A stretch of 31,143 nt of DNA from F2B08 sp046260445. Its GTDB lineage: Bacteria > Actinomycetota > Actinomycetes > Actinomycetales > Dermatophilaceae. The notes under the pieces were generated by a model. It was not told the DNA's origin and made no database searches. It saw only the letters and a list, made by a program, of their open reading frames with translations. Made by a program: the position numbers and the translations under genes. Of the stretch, positions 1-7,242 are shown piece after piece. Each line of letters opens with the position of its first letter. Within the stretch, counting starts at the first letter, position 1. The stretch lies in contig JBHEPF010000082.1 of assembly GCA_046260445.1 (NCBI GenBank), positions 1-31,143 on the forward strand, given 5' to 3'.

Positions 1-2
1 CC

Positions 3-122
3 GCCGACCCGGGCCTCGGTGACCTCAGGCCGGGCGAGTACCAGATCCGGGTGTTCGAGCTGAGCATGGAGGGCGGCACGACCGTCTCGGCCGAGCGCAC
101 CATCCCGTTCACCGTCCGCTGA
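3..122 (+). CDS. C-terminal end of a probable secreted/Gmad2-like protein (5' truncated)
   Basis: An open frame enters from the left edge and ends at TGA 120-122, giving 39 residues. The visible end reads GEYQIRVFELSMEGG and then TIPFTVR, a beta-strand-rich ending. It resembles the last strands of the Gmad2 immunoglobulin-like domain found on bacterial surface proteins, where a 'vfE-S-x-DG' stretch is followed by a final Ipv-V strand. That family assignment is an inference from a short piece. The gene is convergent with rsmE, with only 5 bp between the two stop codons. The start, any signal peptide and the rest of the protein lie outside the window. Confidence 0.55.
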   Translation, partial: ADPGLGDLRPGEYQIRVFELSMEGGTTVSAERTIPFTVR

Positions 123-127
123 CGGAG

Positions 128-871
128 TCAGCGCCAGCGGTCCAGGCCGCTGAGGACCGCGAGCCCGGCCGGCCCGGCGGATGAGCTGCGCAGCACGGTG
201 TGCCCCAGCCGCACGACGCGTGCCCCGGCCTCCTCCAGCGAGCCCAGCTCCTCGGGCGTGATGCCCCCCTCGGGCCCGACGACGAGGAGCACCTCCCCGT
301 GCTCCGGCAGGCCCACCCCCGCCAGGGGCTCGGTGGCGTCCTCGTGCAGGACATAGGTCGCCTGAGCCTCGCCCACCCGGCGCACCAGCCCGCGCAGGTC
401 GACGAGCTCCTCGACCTCGGGGAAGCGCGCGCGCCGCGACTGCTTGCCGGCGGCACGGATCGTCTCGACCCACTTGCGCCGCGCCTTGGCACCCCGCTCA
501 CCGCGCCACTGCACGATGCTGCGGCCCGCCTGCCAGGGGATGACCGCGTCGACCCCGAGCTCGGTGGCCGCCTCGATCGCCTGGTCGTCGCGGTCCCCCT
601 TCGCCAGGGCCTGGACGAGCACGAACCGCGGCTCGGGGGCGGGCTCGGCGGCGATCTCGTCCAGCCGGAGCGTCAGCGTCACCTTGTCCGCATCGAGGAC
701 GTATGCGCCGGCGCGCCTTCCTGCACCGTCGACGAGATCGACGTGCTCACCGGGACCGATCCGGCGCACGGTCGCCGCGTGGCGACCCTCCGGACCGTCG
801 AGGACGACGACCTCGCCGACCCGGGCCCCGGCGAGCCGCTCGGGCTCGACGACGAAGACCGGCCGGGTCAT
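128..871 (-). CDS. rsmE: 16S rRNA (uracil-1498-N3) methyltransferase RsmE
   Basis: This 247-residue SPOUT-class enzyme uses S-adenosylmethionine to methylate N3 of U1498 in 16S rRNA of the assembled small subunit. The N-terminal PUA-like part (about residues 1-70, with GPEGRHAATVRR) binds RNA. The C-terminal trefoil-knot half shows the family signatures: ALAKGDR near residue 90, ATELGVD, the VGPEGG SAM-loop near residue 200 and LGHTVLRSSSA near the end. Length is typical. It is the last gene of a leftward hrcA-dnaJ-rsmE operon, with only 4 bp between the dnaJ stop and this ATG, so it is probably translated from the heat-shock transcript. This order is common in actinobacteria. Confidence 0.95.
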   Translation of the reverse strand: MTRPVFVVEPERLAGARVGEVVVLDGPEGRHAATVRRIGPGEHVDLVDGAGRRAGAYVLDADKVTLTLRLDEIAAEPAPEPRFVLVQALAKGDRDDQAIEAATELGVDAVIPWQAGRSIVQWRGERGAKARRKWVETIRAAGKQSRRARFPEVEELVDLRGLVRRVGEAQATYVLHEDATEPLAGVGLPEHGEVLLVVGPEGGITPEELGSLEEAGARVVRLGHTVLRSSSAGPAGLAVLSGLDRWR

Positions 872-875
872 CGGG

Positions 876-2003
876 TCAGCGGGTCTTGAAGGCGTCGCGA
901 AGCTTGCCGAAGAGCCCGGTGTCCGCGGGCGCGACCTTGCCGGTCGGCCGCTCGTCGCCCCGTGCGGCGGCGAGCTGCCGCAGCAGGTCCTCCTGGTGGG
1001 CGTCGAGACGGGTCGGGGTCCGCACGTCGATGTGGACGATGATGTCGCCGCGGCCGGTGCCCCGCAGGTGGGTCACGCCGAGTCCCTTGAGGGTGACCGT
1101 CTCGCCGGACTGCGTCCCGGGAGCGAGGTCGACGACCTGCTCGCCGTCGAAGGTCTCCAGCTCGAGACTCGCGCCGAGCGCGGCCGCGGTCATCGGCACG
1201 ATGATGCTCGCGTGCAGGTCGTCTCCACGCCGGGTGAAGGTGTGGTGCGGCACGACCCGGACCTCGACGTAGAGGTCACCGGGAGGGCCACCGTTGGGGC
1301 CGACCTCACCCTCGCCCTGGAGCTGGATGCGCGTCCCGGTGTCGACCCCGGCGGGCACGCGGATGCGCATGGTGCGGCGCTCACGGACGCGGCCGTCGCC
1401 GCTGCAGTCGTGGCAGGGGTAGCTGATGATGTCGCCGAAGCCCTGACAGGCCATGCACGGGCGCGTGGTCATGACCTGCCCGAGGAAGCTGCGCTGGACC
1501 TGCTGCGTCTCGCCGCGTCCGCCGCAGAGGTCACAGACCCGTCGTCCGGTGCCCGGCTGCCCGCCGTCGCCGTGGCAGGTCGCGCAGACCACGGCGGTGT
1601 CGATGACGAGCTCGTTCTCGCCGCCGAAGACGGCGGTCGCGAGGTCGATGTCCTGGCGGACCAGGCCGTCCTGCCCGCGCTGCTGTCGCGGCCGCGGCCC
1701 GCGGCCCTGGCCTCCTCCGGCACCGGCGCCGAAGAAGGCGTCCATGATGTCGCTGAAGGAGAAGTTCTGGTTGAAGCCCGGGGCGCCCGACGCATACGGG
1801 TCGGCGCCCATGTCATAGGCGCGGCGCTTCTCGGCGTCCGCAAGGACGTCGTAGGCCTGGGAGACCTTCTTGAACTGCTCCTCGGCCTCCGGACCCGGGT
1901 TGACGTCCGGGTGGAGCTTGCGGGCAGAGCGCCGGTAGGCGCGCTTGATGTCCTCGGCCGTCGCATCGCGCGACACGCCGAGATCGGCGTAGTAGTCGTT
2001 CAC
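876..2003 (-). CDS. dnaJ: Molecular chaperone DnaJ (DnaJ2 type)
   Basis: This is the J-domain co-chaperone that stimulates DnaK ATPase and holds unfolded clients. From the GTG start chosen here it has 375 residues. The J domain covers about 1-65 with HPD at 31-33, followed by a short Gly/Phe-rich region. The zinc-binding domain has four CxxCxGxG repeats (CATCHGDG, CDLCGGRG, CMACQGFG, CHDCSGDG), and the C-terminal substrate-binding domains follow. An in-frame ATG at 2021 would add six residues and also has a GGAG ahead of it. The GTG was preferred because VNDYYADLG matches the usual DnaJ N-terminus and AAGGA lies 5 nt upstream. It follows hrcA in the same operon and so falls under CIRCE/HrcA control, which fits the second dnaJ typical of actinobacteria. 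Confidence 0.95.
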   Translation of the reverse strand: MNDYYADLGVSRDATAEDIKRAYRRSARKLHPDVNPGPEAEEQFKKVSQAYDVLADAEKRRAYDMGADPYASGAPGFNQNFSFSDIMDAFFGAGAGGGQGRGPRPRQQRGQDGLVRQDIDLATAVFGGENELVIDTAVVCATCHGDGGQPGTGRRVCDLCGGRGETQQVQRSFLGQVMTTRPCMACQGFGDIISYPCHDCSGDGRVRERRTMRIRVPAGVDTGTRIQLQGEGEVGPNGGPPGDLYVEVRVVPHHTFTRRGDDLHASIIVPMTAAALGASLELETFDGEQVVDLAPGTQSGETVTLKGLGVTHLRGTGRGDIIVHIDVRTPTRLDAHQEDLLRQLAAARGDERPTGKVAPADTGLFGKLRDAFKTR

Positions 2004-2057
2004 CGGTGTCCTTGTCTCCATTGAATGATCTCCATTGCCTGATCTCCGAGCGCCTCG

Positions 2058-3089
2058 TCAGTCGGCGAGGATCCTGCTCACGTAGGTTGCCACGGCGCGC
2101 ACCGCGGCCATGGTGCTGGGGTAGTCCATGCGGGTCGGCCCGACGACGCCGAGGCCGGCGACGAGCTCGGCGCCGGGGCCGTAGCCCGAGGTGACCATCG
2201 AGGTCGACTGCAGCTCGGCGTACGGGTTCTCGTGTCCGATCCGGACGGCGAGCGTGTCGGCATGCTCTCCTGCAGTGCCGAGCAGCTTGAGCAGGATGAC
2301 GTGCTGCTCGAGCGCTTCGAGGACGTCATGGAGCTGAGCCGGGAAGTCCGGTCCGGACCGGGCGAGGTGGGCCATCCCCGCGATGACGACGCGTTCCTCG
2401 TGGTCGGGCAAAAGCGCGTCGTCGAGCGCGGCCGTGATCGCCCGCACCGTGTCCCGCTGCTCGGCCTCGAAGTCCGTCGGCAGCGCCTCGAGGGCAGCCG
2501 CCGCGTCTGCGAGCCGCTTGTTCGCCGTCGCCTCGTTGATCCTGGTGCGCACGAGCGAGACGAGCTGCTCCCCGCTCTCCCCCGCCAGGTCGGTCCCCAC
2601 GTCGACGACGCGCTGCTCGACGCGCCCGGTGTTGAGGATGAGGACGACCATGAGCCGCGACCCGCCCAGGGGGACGAGCTCGAGGTGGCGCACGGTCGAG
2701 CGGGAGATCGAGGGGTACTGCATCACCGCGACCTGCCGGGTGAGCGTCGAGAGCAGGCGCACGGTGCGGTCCACGACGTCGTCGAGGTCGACGGCTCCAT
2801 CGAGGAACCGGCCGATCGCGGCGCGCTCGGCCGGGCTGAGCGGCTTGATCGCCGAGAGTCGGTCGACGAAGAGCCGGTAGCCGGCGTCGGTCGGGATCCG
2901 CCCCGCGGAGGTGTGGGGCGCGACGATGAGGCCCGCGTCCTCGAGGGCCGCCATGTCGTTGCGGACCGTGGCGGCCGAGACCCCGAGCCGGTGCCGCTCG
3001 AGCAGCGCCTTGCTGCCGACTGGCTCGGAGGTGTGGACGTAGTCCTGGACGATGGCGCGCAACACTTCGAGTCGGCGGTCGTCGCTCAT
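2058..3089 (-). CDS. hrcA: Heat-inducible transcription repressor HrcA
   Basis: HrcA is the repressor that binds CIRCE operators upstream of chaperone genes and is kept active by GroEL. The protein has 343 residues. A winged helix-turn-helix occupies about 1-75, with the family signatures EPVGSKAL, VSAATVRNDMAALE and PHTSAGRIPTDAGYR. A GAF-like and dimerisation region follows, ending in GPTRMDYPSTMAAVR. The start at MSDDRRLEVLR was chosen because AAGGAGGAG lies 4 nt upstream; the frame stays open further upstream, but those residues do not look like HrcA. It is the first gene of the operon with dnaJ and rsmE. A CIRCE element about 100 bp upstream implies autoregulation. Confidence 0.96.
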   Translation of the reverse strand: MSDDRRLEVLRAIVQDYVHTSEPVGSKALLERHRLGVSAATVRNDMAALEDAGLIVAPHTSAGRIPTDAGYRLFVDRLSAIKPLSPAERAAIGRFLDGAVDLDDVVDRTVRLLSTLTRQVAVMQYPSISRSTVRHLELVPLGGSRLMVVLILNTGRVEQRVVDVGTDLAGESGEQLVSLVRTRINEATANKRLADAAAALEALPTDFEAEQRDTVRAITAALDDALLPDHEERVVIAGMAHLARSGPDFPAQLHDVLEALEQHVILLKLLGTAGEHADTLAVRIGHENPYAELQSTSMVTSGYGPGAELVAGLGVVGPTRMDYPSTMAAVRAVATYVSRILAD

Positions 3090-3188
3090 CGTCTCCTCCT
3101 TGCGCTCCGGTCTCGTCATCTCGTCGGCTTGGGTGTTCGGCGACGTCGCTGTCGTGGGCCGGGTCTCGTGACGTCCCGGCGTGGCGGG

Positions 3189-3215
3189 CTGGCACTCATG
3201 CAACCCGAGTGCCAA
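3189..3215 (-). promoter_or_regulatory. CIRCE operator (HrcA binding site)
   Basis: CTGGCACTC and GAGTGCCAA form 9-bp half-sites separated by exactly 9 bp, matching the CIRCE consensus TTAGCACTC-N9-GAGTGCTAA with few changes. On the minus strand TAAGAT (3220-3215) sits at its upstream edge and could be the hrcA -10 box, which would place the operator at the start of transcription. The element also lies 9 bp before the likely GTG start of the divergent DUF3097 gene (3225). HrcA binding could therefore affect both directions. Confidence 0.93.
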
Positions 3216-3224
3216 TCTTACGGG

Positions 3225-4112
3225 GTGATTCACAGGCCCTCCGACGGTTCACCACCCGACCGCTACGGCGCCGACGTCCTCGCCGGGGACTGGCGCCGGG
3301 GTCGCCGGCCCACGTCGACCCCGCACGAGGCCGCGCCCGGGCTCGTCGTCGAGGAGGTCGAGACGGGCTGGTGCGGCGCCGTCGTGCGCACCGAGAAAAG
3401 TGGCGGGGAACACGTCGTCGTCCTCGAGGACCGCCGTGGACGCACCCGCACCTTCCCCCTCGGGCCAGGATTCCTCATCGACGGCGCCCCGGTCCTCCTC
3501 ACGCCCCCGTCGGCACCGGTTCGCCCGGCGGCGTCGACCCGCACGGCGAGTGGCTCGGTGGCCGTCGACGGGGCCCGCGCCCGGGTGGCCCGCGGGTCGC
3601 GGATCCTCGTCGAGGGCCGCCACGACGCCGAGCTCGTCGAGAAGGTCTGGGGTGACGACCTGCGCGTCGAGGGGGTCGTCGTCGAGATGCTCGACGGGGT
3701 CGACGACCTCGACGCCGCGATCCGGGACTTCGCACCCGAGCCGGGCCGCCGGCTCGGCATCCTCGTCGACCACCTGCTGCCCGGGACGAAGGAGTGGCGG
3801 GTGGTCGAGCAGGCGAGGTCACTGCGTCCGTATGCGGCGCATACCCTCATCGTCGGCCACCCCTATGTCGATGTCTGGCAGTCGGTCCGGCCGGAGCGGC
3901 TCGGGCTGGACGCCTGGCCCGTCATCCCGATGGGGGTGTCGTGGAAGGCCGGCATCTGCACCCACCTCGGGTGGCCGAGTGCGACGGTCGCGGACACCGC
4001 CCAGGCGTGGAAACGGATCCTCGGCACGGTTCGTACCTATGCTGATCTTGAGCCGACGCTGCTCGCCGGCGTCGAGGAGCTCATCGACTTCGTCACCGCT
4101 CCGGGGACCTGA
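3225..4112 (+). CDS. DUF3097 family protein with a Toprim-like core
   Basis: This 295-residue protein belongs to the DUF3097 family (PDRYGADVLAGDW near the N-terminus), which is essentially actinobacterial and of unknown function. An SH3-like N-terminal part (about 38-95) precedes a segment that reads like a Toprim fold: RILVEGRHDAELVEKVW at 126-142 (Glu130, Asp134), then GILVDHLLPGTKEW at 178-191 (Asp182). Toprim domains occur in primases, topoisomerases and RNase M5, so a nucleic-acid role is plausible but inferred. The GTG at 3225 was chosen because an upstream in-frame ATG (3198) lies inside the CIRCE operator. No Shine-Dalgarno is seen, so the message may be leaderless. The gene is divergent from hrcA, an arrangement I recall also in Streptomyces. 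Confidence 0.85.
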   Translation: MIHRPSDGSPPDRYGADVLAGDWRRGRRPTSTPHEAAPGLVVEEVETGWCGAVVRTEKSGGEHVVVLEDRRGRTRTFPLGPGFLIDGAPVLLTPPSAPVRPAASTRTASGSVAVDGARARVARGSRILVEGRHDAELVEKVWGDDLRVEGVVVEMLDGVDDLDAAIRDFAPEPGRRLGILVDHLLPGTKEWRVVEQARSLRPYAAHTLIVGHPYVDVWQSVRPERLGLDAWPVIPMGVSWKAGICTHLGWPSATVADTAQAWKRILGTVRTYADLEPTLLAGVEELIDFVTAPGT

Positions 4113-4144
4113 AGACGCCCCCGGGCAACCGAGAGGACACCGCC

Positions 4145-4828
4145 ATGAGCACCACCCCCGACCACCCCGACCCCGTGGACGACCCGATCGGGTCGCACGA
4201 CCAGCCGCAGGACCAGCCTCACGAAGAGACCTCCGTGCACTCGCAGGACGAGTCCGCAGCGACTCCTCCCCCGCCCCCCTCCCCGTTCTCCCTCGGGGAC
4301 GACACCGGTTCGTCGGCCACGCCGCCCCCTCCGCCCCCTCCGCCGCCCCCGTCAGGCACCGGTGGCTACGGCCCGCCTGACTCCGGTGGCTACGGCCCGC
4401 CTGACTCCCGTGGTGGTGCCCCGCCCGCCTCGAGCGGCTACGGCCAACCGGCCGGGTACGGCTCGGCCACCCCATACGGCTCCTCTGCCGGCACGATGGC
4501 CCCGCTCAGCCCGCCGGAGGAGAAGGGCTGGTCGCTGGCCGCGCACCTGCTCGTCCTCGTCGGCGGCTTCATCGCGCCGCTCATCATCTGGCTCGTCTTC
4601 AAGGGGCGCGGGCCGTTCCTCGAGCACCACGCCAAGGAGTCGCTCAACTTCCAGATCACGGTCAGCATCGCGCTGTTCGTCTCGTTCATCCTCATGTTCC
4701 TGCTCGTCGGGTTCATCCTCATCTTCGCTCTGCTGCCGTGGATGATCATCATGCCGATCCTCGCGGCGGTGAAGGCGAACAACGGCGAGTGGTATCGCTA
4801 TCCGCTCACGCTTCGCCTCGTGAAGTGA
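4145..4828 (+). CDS. DUF4870 membrane protein with proline-rich N-terminal region
   Basis: The 227-residue protein has a disordered N-terminal half and a DUF4870 membrane domain. Residues 1-125 are acidic, then proline-rich, with a run of ten prolines at 60-69 and a short tandem repeat GGYGPPDS at 73-88. The DUF4870 part starts near residue 127 (WSLAAHLLVLVGG). It has hydrophobic segments at about 130-152 and 170-207, the typical HHAKESLNFQIT loop and a final AVKANNGEWYRYPLT. The function of the family is unknown. GAGAGGA lies 7 nt before the ATG. It starts 32 bp after the DUF3097 stop and may be co-transcribed with it. A second, shorter DUF4870 gene follows downstream. Confidence 0.88.
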   Translation: MSTTPDHPDPVDDPIGSHDQPQDQPHEETSVHSQDESAATPPPPPSPFSLGDDTGSSATPPPPPPPPPPSGTGGYGPPDSGGYGPPDSRGGAPPASSGYGQPAGYGSATPYGSSAGTMAPLSPPEEKGWSLAAHLLVLVGGFIAPLIIWLVFKGRGPFLEHHAKESLNFQITVSIALFVSFILMFLLVGFILIFALLPWMIIMPILAAVKANNGEWYRYPLTLRLVK

Positions 4829-4848
4829 CGCCCGCCCGAGGTGGATGG

Positions 4849-4886
4849 CCGGGGGTGACTCAGGATCCCCCCTGAGTGACCCCCGG
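4849..4886 (+). terminator. Inverted repeat, likely transcription terminator
   Basis: Sixteen-base arms at 4849-4864 and 4871-4886 are complementary except for one central mismatch, with a 6-nt loop. The hairpin lies 20 bp after the first DUF4870 stop codon. No T-run follows, as is common in high-GC actinobacteria, so termination strength is uncertain. Confidence 0.6.
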
Positions 4887-5002
4887 CTCCGTCCCTGAAC
4901 TCACCGCAAAGTGCTGGTTCGCGGCGGCCGGGTGGGGTTGACTGATGGTGAGACCACAACCCCCCGCTCGCCACCACGAGCCCAGCACAAGGAGCACCGG
5001 CC

Positions 5003-5431
5003 ATGAGCCAGTTCGACCAGCAGCCCGGCTACCAGCCACCCCAGCCCTACCCGACGCCGTACCAGTCCCCTGGTGCCGTCTCCGGCCTCTCGGCCGAGGA
5101 CCGCAACCTCGGCACCATCGCGCACATCACCCCCCTCGTGCTCATGCTCGTCAGTGGGGGTCTTGCGGGCTTCATCGGCTCGCTCGTCGTCTACCTGTAC
5201 GCCAAGGACCGCGGTGACGCCGCGCGCCGGTATGCCTCCAGCGCGCTCAACGTCCAGATCACCGTCTCCATCGCTGCGGCGATCTCCTACGTCCTCATGA
5301 TCGTGCTCGTCGGGTTCCTCACCCTGCCGATGGTCATCGTCTTCGGCATCGTCGTGCACGTCCTCGGTGCGATCAAGGCGAACAAGGGCGAGTCCTTCGA
5401 CCCGCCGCTCACCTACAGGTTCGTGAGCTGA
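5003..5431 (+). CDS. DUF4870 small membrane protein
   Basis: The 142-residue protein has a short Gln/Pro/Tyr-rich head (about 1-28) followed by a DUF4870 domain. Hydrophobic segments lie at about 38-70 and 85-125. A loop, DAARRYASSALNVQIT, matches the position of HHAKESLNFQIT in the neighbouring gene, and the end reads GAIKANKGESFDPPLTYRF. AAGGAG lies 8 nt upstream of the ATG. It is probably a paralogue of the preceding gene, but a hairpin separates the two, so it is likely to have its own promoter. It is convergent with hemW, with 21 bp between stops. No function is assigned to the family. Confidence 0.88.
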   Translation: MSQFDQQPGYQPPQPYPTPYQSPGAVSGLSAEDRNLGTIAHITPLVLMLVSGGLAGFIGSLVVYLYAKDRGDAARRYASSALNVQITVSIAAAISYVLMIVLVGFLTLPMVIVFGIVVHVLGAIKANKGESFDPPLTYRFVS

Positions 5432-5452
5432 AGGCCTCGCGCCTCACGCCCC

Positions 5453-6724
5453 TCAGGCGCCGAGCACGACCCGACGCACGACCGCGTCGGCCAGCAGCCG
5501 CCCCCGCATCGACAGCACCAGCCGTCGCTCGCGGAGGGCGGCTCGCTCGTGCGCCAAGCCATCGGCGATGAGCCCGGCCACCGCCTGACGCCCCTCGGGC
5601 CGCAGCCGTTCCAGGGGGAGCCCGTCGGCGAGACGCACCCCGAGCAGGACCGTCTCGTCGTAGACCTCATCGGGGGTGAGGATCTCTCGCCCCGCGGCAG
5701 GGGTGGTACCTGCTGAGAGGCGCTGCGCATACGCCCTGGGGTGCTTGACGTTCCACCAACGCACGCCACCGATGTGGCTGTGCGCACCCGGCCCGAACCC
5801 CCACCAGCCGCCGCCGTCCCAGTACCCGATGTTGTGGCGGCAGCGGGTCTGCGGCGACGTCGCCCAGTTGCTCACCTCGTACCAGGGGAGTCCCGCCTCG
5901 GTGAGGAGCCGGTCGGCGAGCTCGTACTTGTCCGCTGCATCGTCCGGGTCCGGCGCCGGGACCTCACCGCGGCGGACCTGGGCCGCCAGCCGCGTGCCCT
6001 CCTCGACGATGAGGGCGTAGGCGGAGACGTGGTCGGGCTCGCAGGCCAGCGCTGCCATGACGGACGTCTCCCAGTCGACGAGGCTCTCTCCCGGCGTTGC
6101 GTAGATGAGGTCGAGGCTGACCTGCAGGCCCGCCGCCTTGGCCCAGCCGACCGCCCGGTCGACCGATCGCGGGTCATGGGTGCGGTCGAGGGTCGCGAGC
6201 ACGTGCGGGACGGCGGACTGCATGCCGAAGGAGACCCGCGTGATGCCGGCTGCCGCCAGGTGGTGGAGGGACTCCTCCGTCACCGAGTCGGGGTTGGCCT
6301 CCGTCGTGACCTCGGTGACCTCGGTACCCTCGGTGGCTTCGGTGTCTTCGTGGCCACCGGAGGCGAACCCGAAGGTGTCCCTCAGGCGGGCGACGATGTC
6401 GGCGAGCTCCCCGGCCGCGAGCATCGTCGGTGTCCCGCCCCCGATGAAGACGGTGCTGAGCCTTGGGAGGTCGCGGCCGGGCCTGGCGAGCACCCGGGTG
6501 GCAAGGTCGATCTCGGCATGGATCGCGCCGAGATAGTCGGGGATCGACGCGGCGGTACCGAGCTCTCCTGGCGTGTAGGTGTTGAAGTCGCAGTACCCGC
6601 ACCGCACCCGGCAGAACGGCACATGCACGTATGCGCCGAATGGTGCGGCGTCGAGGCCGTCCAGGGTGCCGGCCGGGAGCGCTCCGTCGTGCGGGACGGG
6701 TTCACCGTCGGGGAGCTGGGGCAC
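5453..6724 (-). CDS. hemW: Radical SAM heme chaperone HemW
   Basis: This protein is of the HemN-related HemW family, which binds a 4Fe-4S cluster and heme and is thought to insert heme into respiratory proteins. It has 423 residues. The radical-SAM motif CRVRCGYC (CxxxCxxC) lies near residue 41, followed by DFNTYT. GGGTPTML, TTEANPDSV, VSFGMQS and the C-terminal HemN-type region (GPGAHSHIGG, RWWNVKHP) are all present. The four-residue cysteine spacing separates HemW from true coproporphyrinogen oxidase HemN only together with context, so the HemW call rests on overall similarity. The GTG at 6724 begins VPQLPDGEPVP, the usual actinobacterial start, with GGGAGA 8 nt upstream. A Thr/Glu-rich insert sits before TTEANP. 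Confidence 0.92.
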   Translation of the reverse strand: MPQLPDGEPVPHDGALPAGTLDGLDAAPFGAYVHVPFCRVRCGYCDFNTYTPGELGTAASIPDYLGAIHAEIDLATRVLARPGRDLPRLSTVFIGGGTPTMLAAGELADIVARLRDTFGFASGGHEDTEATEGTEVTEVTTEANPDSVTEESLHHLAAAGITRVSFGMQSAVPHVLATLDRTHDPRSVDRAVGWAKAAGLQVSLDLIYATPGESLVDWETSVMAALACEPDHVSAYALIVEEGTRLAAQVRRGEVPAPDPDDAADKYELADRLLTEAGLPWYEVSNWATSPQTRCRHNIGYWDGGGWWGFGPGAHSHIGGVRWWNVKHPRAYAQRLSAGTTPAAGREILTPDEVYDETVLLGVRLADGLPLERLRPEGRQAVAGLIADGLAHERAALRERRLVLSMRGRLLADAVVRRVVLGA

Positions 6725-6945
6725 GCCGACAGTCTCCCACCCTGACGCGGGAACGAGCCCGAGTCGAGCCTGAGTCGAGCCCAGGCGGGGCGCTGCTGCC
6801 GACCCGAGGCGCCCCCGTCCCAAGGTGGCGCTATATCGCCTCCCCCTGCCCGACCGCCTCCCCCCGCCGCGACCGCCTCCCCTCGGCAGGATGCGTGAAT
6901 AAGGTTTGCGCAGAGTTGCTTTCACCTCTATCGGTCGCGAGCTCA

Positions 6946-6969
6946 CGGCGTGTCAACGACGACACGCCG
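6946..6969. repeat. Perfect 9-bp inverted repeat
   Basis: CGGCGTGTC at 6946-6954 pairs perfectly with GACACGCCG at 6961-6969 across a 6-nt loop. It sits in the AT-richer part of the gene-free stretch. It could be an operator, or a stem of a small RNA or leader. Confidence 0.5.
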
Positions 6970-7133
6970 AGGGACTCGAGATTCCCTTGATTCTTTGGCC
7001 GGAACCTCTTGCGCCGCTCCCCGACCTGGACTACAAATAGACCTAACGCACTCGCCTCCGGGTGAGAGCGGAGGTCGAGAAGACGATCTTCGGATCAACA
7101 CCCTCGATCTCATCGTGGGACTCCGGTTCCACA

Positions 7134-7168
7134 GAGGGCCTCGGAAACTCATACTTCCCGAGGCCCTC
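7134..7168. terminator. Perfect 11-bp hairpin, terminator-like
   Basis: The arms at 7134-7144 (GAGGGCCTCGG) and 7158-7168 (CCGAGGCCCTC) are exactly complementary across a 13-nt A/T-rich loop. The stem is strong enough to act as a terminator in either direction, but no T-run follows. Nothing coding is recognised immediately before it on either strand, so what it would terminate is unclear. Confidence 0.5.
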
Positions 7169-7230
7169 ACCTATTGCCCCGGGGGATTCGCAGACGCGAG
7201 CACCCCGTGAGGCCTCCCAGCACTGCGACA

Positions 7231-7236
7231 TACCAT
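7231..7236 (+). promoter_or_regulatory. Candidate -10 box for a leaderless phosphatase mRNA
   Basis: TACCAT fits the TAnnnT form of actinobacterial -10 boxes. It ends 6 nt before the GTG start at 7243, which would put the transcription start at or next to the start codon. No clear -35 box is seen. Confidence 0.4.
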
Positions 7237-7242
7237 TGCTGC

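Larger units (their letters stand above)
6725..7242. other. Gene-free stretch with an AT-richer half and two hairpins
   Basis: No convincing coding frame lies between hemW and the phosphatase gene. The left part (to about 6895) is C/G-rich, with short repeats such as GAGTCGAGCC (twice near 6765) and several CGCCTCCCC units. From about 6895 to 7200 the composition becomes noticeably richer in A/T than in the genes around it. Two hairpins are found here and listed separately. The promoter of the phosphatase gene should lie at the right end. The region could hold a small RNA or a decayed element; neither is proven. Confidence 0.5.

Noticed and set aside
2232..3224. Upstream extension of the DUF3097 frame
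   Set aside because: It is antisense to hrcA and crosses the CIRCE operator; the DUF3097 family begins just before the PDRYGADVL motif.
7043..7231. Small frame on the minus strand in the AT-richer island (62 residues)
   Set aside because: It contains the 11-bp hairpin within the frame, has no ribosome site and shows no third-position bias. It may be the relic of a mobile element, but this cannot be supported.
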